A DNA stretch of 64,000 nucleotides from Bacteroidota bacterium (GTDB lineage: Bacteria; Bacteroidota; Bacteroidia; Chitinophagales; Chitinophagaceae). Shown piece by piece: positions 63,588 through 64,000 of the stretch. The position numbers were made by a program, and so were the translations under genes. Positions within the stretch are counted from its first letter, which is position 1. Every line of letters starts with the position of its first letter. Location of the stretch: NCBI GenBank assembly GCA_018267925.1, contig JAFDXO010000168.1, forward strand, positions 62,001-126,000, given 5' to 3'. The notes beneath the pieces were generated by a model. It searched no databases. It was given only the letters and a program-made list of their open reading frames with translations, and was not told the origin of the DNA.

Positions 63588-64000
63588 TTCAACAAGAAAA
63601 GTATCCTTATTATCGCCGGCAGGTTCTTTTGAAAGTTTGATGGCTGCTATTCGTGCCGGTGCAAATGCCGTTTATTTTGGCGTGGAACAACTGAACATGC
63701 GTGCCAAGTCTATTAACTCATTTTCTGTTGAAGACTTACCCGAAATTGTTTCGATTTGTAAATCACACCAAGTAAAATCATGTCTAACGTTGAATACCGT
63801 GATGTATGATCACGATATGCAACTGATTAAACGAATTCTTGAAAACGTTAAACATTCTGGTGTTGATGCGGTTATTGCTTCAGACTTTTCAGTCATAGAA
63901 ATGTGTCGCTCAATGTCTATCCCACTGCATATTTCAACACAAGCAAACGTTAGCAATATTGAAGCGGTAAAATTCTTTGCCCCTTTTTCAGATCTTATTG
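63574..64000 (+). CDS. U32 family peptidase, 3' end cut by window
   Basis: From the ATG at 63574 (MQHNSSTRKVSLLSPAGS) the frame stays open to the end (about 142 codons). Alternatively ATG 63550. The U32 start is clear: LLSPAGSFESLMAAIRAGANAVYFGVEQLNMRAKS, then SCLTLNTVMYDHDM, ISTQANV. The family includes collagenase-like peptidases and the YegQ/RlhA/TrhP-type RNA hydroxylation factors; which one this is cannot be told from the first third. It overlaps the thioesterase gene by 14 bp, so the two are coupled. Confidence 0.88.
   Translation, partial: MQHNSSTRKVSLLSPAGSFESLMAAIRAGANAVYFGVEQLNMRAKSINSFSVEDLPEIVSICKSHQVKSCLTLNTVMYDHDMQLIKRILENVKHSGVDAVIASDFSVIEMCRSMSIPLHISTQANVSNIEAVKFFAPFSDLI

Overview
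The window is a stretch of chromosome from a member of the Bacteroidota, probably in or near Chitinophagales/Sphingobacteriia. The evidence is: three large secreted proteins with type IX secretion C-terminal domains (two of the type A kind, one CHU_C/type B), Bacteroidota-typical families (DUF2851, BT_3928-type DoxX, DUF6452/DUF6048, GIN-domain adhesin-like protein, DUF2147), a zinc-ligand-free L36 protein, and several upstream elements matching the Bacteroidota promoter consensus (TTTG ~20 bp TAnnTTTG) in place of E. coli boxes. I see no rRNA, CRISPR, insertion sequence or prophage; one tRNA (Met, CAT) is present. Most genes look like ordinary housekeeping or accessory genes in their own frames with standard stops (TAA, TAG and TGA all used).

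Layout: 0-4.3 kb, end of an efflux adaptor gene, gpsA, then a short ribosomal block infA-rpmJ-rpsM-rpsK-rpsD that ends in a terminator; the usual flanking secY and rpoA/rplQ are missing, and the rpsD leader holds a striking interleaved pair of stems. 4.4-10.3 kb, mutS (reverse), a YdcF-like protein, pyrF and DUF2851. 10.3-25.8 kb, envelope, signalling and secretion genes: a beta-propeller T9SS cargo, a TPR histidine kinase, a CzcA-type RND pump, a hybrid kinase with REC and Hpt, a LytTR regulator, a GIN-domain protein, DUF2147, an AAA ATPase and a PKD/CHU_C protein. 25.8-32.2 kb, a hydrolase, tRNA-Met with a strong terminator, thioesterase, FAH-family hydrolase, TrmH-like methyltransferase, an OppB-like permease and a DoxX-thioredoxin fusion. 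32.3-38.9 kb is the least gene-dense part: small secreted proteins, an orphan kinase, a solitary Dam-like methylase, and about 2.5 kb of loosely filled DNA holding small ORFs, repeats and decayed coding sequence. 38.9-47.2 kb: T9SS cargo, TPM-TPM-LemA, kynU-ribF, holA and an exonuclease. 47.2-57.1 kb: a coiled-coil membrane protein, a PhoB/PhoR pair, anmK, dnaB and, divergently, pheT with a tight downstream chain of coiled-coil, DUF6452 and DUF6048 genes. 57.1-64 kb: CvfB-like protein, rhomboid protease, MFS transporter, a divergent tyrosine phenol-lyase / tryptophanase pair, an acyl-CoA thioesterase and the start of a U32 peptidase.

The observations I rate highest are (1) the pseudoknot-like or switch-like leader directly before rpsD, (2) two perfect, inverted DnaA boxes between dnaB and pheT, and (3) the adjacent tyrosine phenol-lyase and tryptophanase, told apart by three active-site residues each. 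I found no convincing wholly new multi-gene system, and say so plainly.
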